Source: Desulfobacterales bacterium
GTDB lineage: Bacteria > Desulfobacterota > DSM-4660 > Desulfatiglandales > B25-G16
DNA: 7,589 bases
Direction of reading: 5' to 3'
NCBI GenBank assembly: GCA_013375385.1
Contig: JABXJY010000131.1
Span: 1-7,589 of the forward strand
In this document: positions 5,850-7,589 of the stretch, one piece after another
Layout: the number at the start of each line of letters is the position of its first letter
Position numbering within the stretch: the stretch's first letter is position 1
Notes under the pieces: generated by a model
Database searches by the model: none
Told to the model about the DNA's origin: nothing
The model's input: the letters and a program-made list of their open reading frames with translations, nothing else
Translations under genes and position numbers: made by a program

Positions 5850-7108
5850 CTTGTCTCCTTAAATCTTATCAGTTCATCAACCACATTATCTAAGGGAAGC
5901 TCTCTTTGTTCCTTGGTAACCATATCCCTCAAGATACCCTTGCCTTTGATCAGCTCGTCTTCCCCCACAATCAATACCTTCCTGGCTTTCAGTCGGTCTG
6001 CACGCCTCATCAGCGCCTTGAGGCCCAAGGATCTGTATTCCATCTCGCAACGAAGGCCGCCCTTTCTGAGCTCCTGTAACCACATAAATGCCTTGTCTTC
6101 TGCCCCTTTGCCCAGAGGTGCCAGAAAGATATCCGGCCCTTTTTCTCTCTGGCTAGTGTGCTCATCGGAGAGCTCAACAACCCTTTCCGTACCGATAGCA
6201 AACCCTATTGCGGGGCTGTCTGGCCCACCGAACTCCTTCATCAACTTGTCATACCTACCGCCACCCACTATAGCATTCTGGGCCCCTAACTCTTGAGTCT
6301 GCACCTCAAAGGTAGTCCTTGTATAGTAGTCAAGGCCCCTCATCAAATGAGGGTTTATGACAAAATCCATGCCCAACGCCTTGAGATATGCCATCAGCGA
6401 ATCAAAATGATGAGTGCAATCATTACACAGAAAATCAAGCATGGATGGAGCACCTTTTACTACCTGATTGCATGTCTCCACCTTGCAATCAAAAACCCTT
6501 AACGGATTTGTATCCATCCTCCTCTGGCAGTCGGGGCAGAGTTGTGCGGAATATCTCTTAAGGTAACCTGTAAGTTCAGCCCGGAATGGTCCTCTACAAC
6601 GTGGACAACCCAGAGAGTTGACATTTAGAATAAGATCATGGAGCCCTAAGGAGGAAAAAAACCACATGAGCATAAATATCAGCTCACTATCCGATCGAGG
6701 GCCAGGGTCGCCGATTATCTCGGCATTTATCTGGTGAAATTGCCTGCTTCTCCCTTTCTGTGGCCTCTCATACCTGAACATTGGCCCTATGGTAAATAGC
6801 TTTAGTACCGGATATTCCTCATAAAGTTTATGCTCTATACAGGCTCGCAGTATTGAGGCTGTGGCCTCCGGTCTCATAGCCACAGAGGTACCCTTCCTAT
6901 CTTGGAATGTATACATCTCCTTGGAAACGATATCCGTGTCCTGGCCTATCCCCCGAGCAAAAAGTTCTGCTTTTTCTAACATGGGGATCCTAATTTCCTT
7001 GAATCCAAACAACCCGAATATGCGCTTCGCCTCTGCTTCAATCCTATTCCAGGTTTCTACCTGATCAGGAAGTATATCCCTGAAACCTCTTATTGCCTTA
7101 TATTGCAA
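5840..7108 (-). CDS. hisS: Histidyl-tRNA synthetase
   Basis: This is a full-length class II HisRS of 422 residues that attaches histidine to tRNA-His. It shows the N-terminal AIRGFRDILPDQ, the motif 2 region RPEATASILRACIEH (79-93) with RYERPQKGRSRQFHQ (112-126), the histidine-binding loop RGLDYYTRTTFEV (257-269), motif 3 IGFAIGTERVV (301-311), and a C-terminal anticodon domain from about 324 (DIFLAPLGKGAEDKA). The insertion domain carries CPRC, CPDC and CNDC pairs (168-171, 191-194, 228-231), suggestive of a metal site and common in bacterial relatives. The start is TTG at 7108, with AAAGGAGA seven bases upstream; the conserved N terminus begins only four codons later, so no other start fits. 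The 3' end contains the aspS ribosome-binding site and start codon. hisS-aspS pairs are common in bacteria. No T-box signature was seen in the leader. Confidence 0.98.
   Translation of the reverse strand: MQYKAIRGFRDILPDQVETWNRIEAEAKRIFGLFGFKEIRIPMLEKAELFARGIGQDTDIVSKEMYTFQDRKGTSVAMRPEATASILRACIEHKLYEEYPVLKLFTIGPMFRYERPQKGRSRQFHQINAEIIGDPGPRSDSELIFMLMWFFSSLGLHDLILNVNSLGCPRCRGPFRAELTGYLKRYSAQLCPDCQRRMDTNPLRVFDCKVETCNQVVKGAPSMLDFLCNDCTHHFDSLMAYLKALGMDFVINPHLMRGLDYYTRTTFEVQTQELGAQNAIVGGGRYDKLMKEFGGPDSPAIGFAIGTERVVELSDEHTSQREKGPDIFLAPLGKGAEDKAFMWLQELRKGGLRCEMEYRSLGLKALMRRADRLKARKVLIVGEDELIKGKGILRDMVTKEQRELPLDNVVDELIRFKETSWT
5855..5860 (-). promoter_or_regulatory. Ribosome-binding site of aspS inside the hisS 3' end
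   Basis: AAGGAG on the minus strand, five bases before the TTG start of aspS. It lies within the last codons of hisS, so ribosomes finishing hisS are placed to restart on aspS. Confidence 0.75.
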
Positions 7109-7132
7109 GAGTGTCTCCTTTCACGGTAGCGT

Positions 7133-7160
7133 CCGTTGACAGTTGTCAGTTGTCCGTCGA
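7133..7160. repeat. Four tandem 7-bp units in the hisS leader
   Basis: On the plus strand CCGTTGA, CAGTTGT, CAGTTGT and CCGTCGA follow each other without a gap. The consensus is CNGTTGW, two units being identical. The array lies about 25 bases upstream of the hisS start codon. Its role is unknown; copy number could vary between strains by slippage. Confidence 0.6.
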
Positions 7161-7302
7161 AAGGAACAAAAGAACCAATTAATTCAACTAAACAGGAGCA
7201 GACATGCCGACAACTTCAATATTCACTTGAGCATCTGAAAATTCAAATGCAACAGGCTACGGACCACAAACCACTGACACTATCCCATTTTTAACATTTT
7301 TC

Positions 7303-7331
7303 CTTCTATCAGAGCCACTTCCTTCAGTCAA
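7303..7331 (-). promoter_or_regulatory. Possible sigma-70 promoter for hisS-aspS
   Basis: On the minus strand TTGACT (five of six matches to the -35 box) is followed after 17 bases by TAGAAG, a weak -10 box. It would give a leader of roughly 190 bases. The weak -10 box keeps this tentative. Confidence 0.25.
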
Positions 7332-7349
7332 TAATTTTAGATTAGGGGT

Positions 7350-7439
7350 CTATCCCTTTCTTGCAATAACCACCAGCGTATGGCCATTATCCTCGGGGCC
7401 TAAAGTGCCCACCGCGTAAGCTCGAAGGGATGAAGAGGG
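7350..7439 (-). other. Coding-like remnant of unknown origin
   Basis: A 29-codon stretch that is open from a TAA at 7442-7440 to TAG at 7352-7350 reads SSSLRAYAVGTLGPEDNGHT and then LVVIARKG. It ends as a folded protein's last strand might, yet has no start codon of its own. A second frame upstream begins ATG at 7462 (MKSLPDYNPLHPFELTRWAL), overlapping the previous gene's stop as ATGA, and ends at 7400. The two frames could be halves of one small gene separated by a frameshift near 7415-7420. The family is not recognised, and this may be chance. Confidence 0.3.
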
Positions 7440-7458
7440 TTATAATCCGGAAGGCTTT

Positions 7459-7589
7459 TCATGAGTCTTCTTCACTCAGACGGGCGACTACCTTTCTTTC
7501 CAGGTCGTTGATGATGCTTTTTAAAGCTATGCTTTCCTCTGCGGGTCCCGAGTCATTCCAACCCTTCAGGAGTGCTGTCTCTTTCTTCT
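7459..7589 (-). CDS. C-terminal end of an unidentified protein, partial
   Basis: A frame open from the right edge ends in TGA at 7461-7459, giving 42 residues. These include ALLKGWNDSGPAEESIALKS and IINDLERKVVARLSEEDS. The end looks like a charged amphipathic helix, possibly a coiled coil. The other two minus-strand frames close within a dozen codons. Composition and the clean C terminus suggest a real gene, on the same strand as hisS and about 350 bases upstream of it. Its function cannot be told from this piece. Confidence 0.55.
   Translation of the reverse strand, partial: KKETALLKGWNDSGPAEESIALKSIINDLERKVVARLSEEDS

Larger units (their letters stand above)
7109..7349. other. Non-coding leader upstream of hisS
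   Basis: These 241 bases are AT-rich, with stops in the frames checked and no tRNA or T-box pattern seen. They contain AAAGGAGA next to hisS (7114-7121), four tandem heptads (7133-7160), a small imperfect hairpin GCAT...ATGC at 7231-7250 without a T-run, and a possible promoter at 7303-7331. Confidence 0.6.

Noticed and set aside
7109..7349. T-box leader controlling hisS.
   Set aside because: No match to the conserved T-box antiterminator sequence and no terminator with a T-run next to hisS were found.
7398..7407. GCCTAAAGTG matches the repeat next to the S23 cassette (185-194).
   Set aside because: A single 10-base match inside a coding-like stretch is not enough to call another copy of the repeat.

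Overview
The window reads as a piece of a bacterial chromosome from a strict anaerobe. A member of the Desulfobacterota (the former Deltaproteobacteria, sulfate-reducing or syntrophic) is the best guess. The reasons are a methylmalonyl-CoA mutase split into separate catalytic and B12-binding polypeptides, parts of a sodium-pumping biotin-dependent decarboxylase beside it, a four-helix-bundle (S23-type) gene of the kind found inside 23S rRNA genes, and moderate GC. This assignment is inference; no rRNA is present. Every supported gene is on the minus strand, so the window is transcribed from right to left.

Right end (7589 to about 7109): the C-terminal end of an unidentified protein, a short coding-like remnant, a possible promoter and a small tandem repeat form the leader of the synthetase genes. 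Next come hisS and aspS, full-length histidyl- and aspartyl-tRNA synthetases. They overlap by 10 bases and both start with TTG.

Middle (about 3960 to 2381): after a 106-base gap comes a minimal biotin carrier protein, then a 44-residue single-span membrane protein (OadG/MmdE-like), then the membrane beta subunit of a Na+-translocating decarboxylase. These correspond to the carrier, small membrane and pump subunits of methylmalonyl-CoA decarboxylase. The carboxyltransferase alpha subunit is not in the window. Sixteen bases further on is the large subunit of methylmalonyl-CoA mutase. The small B12-binding subunit starts at the left end and runs out of the window. Together these genes would interconvert succinyl-CoA and methylmalonyl-CoA and couple decarboxylation to propionyl-CoA with Na+ export (or the reverse).

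Left end (684 to 139): this is the most unusual part. The two mutase subunit genes are separated by 546 bases. These hold a decayed S23/four-helix-bundle gene whose start and stop codons lie inside a pair of inverted repeats. That gene is itself split by a 95-bp element with perfect 11-bp terminal inverted repeats flanked by CA on both sides, and it carries a frameshift near its 3' end. The picture is of two nested insertions within a metabolic operon, neither with its own transposase.
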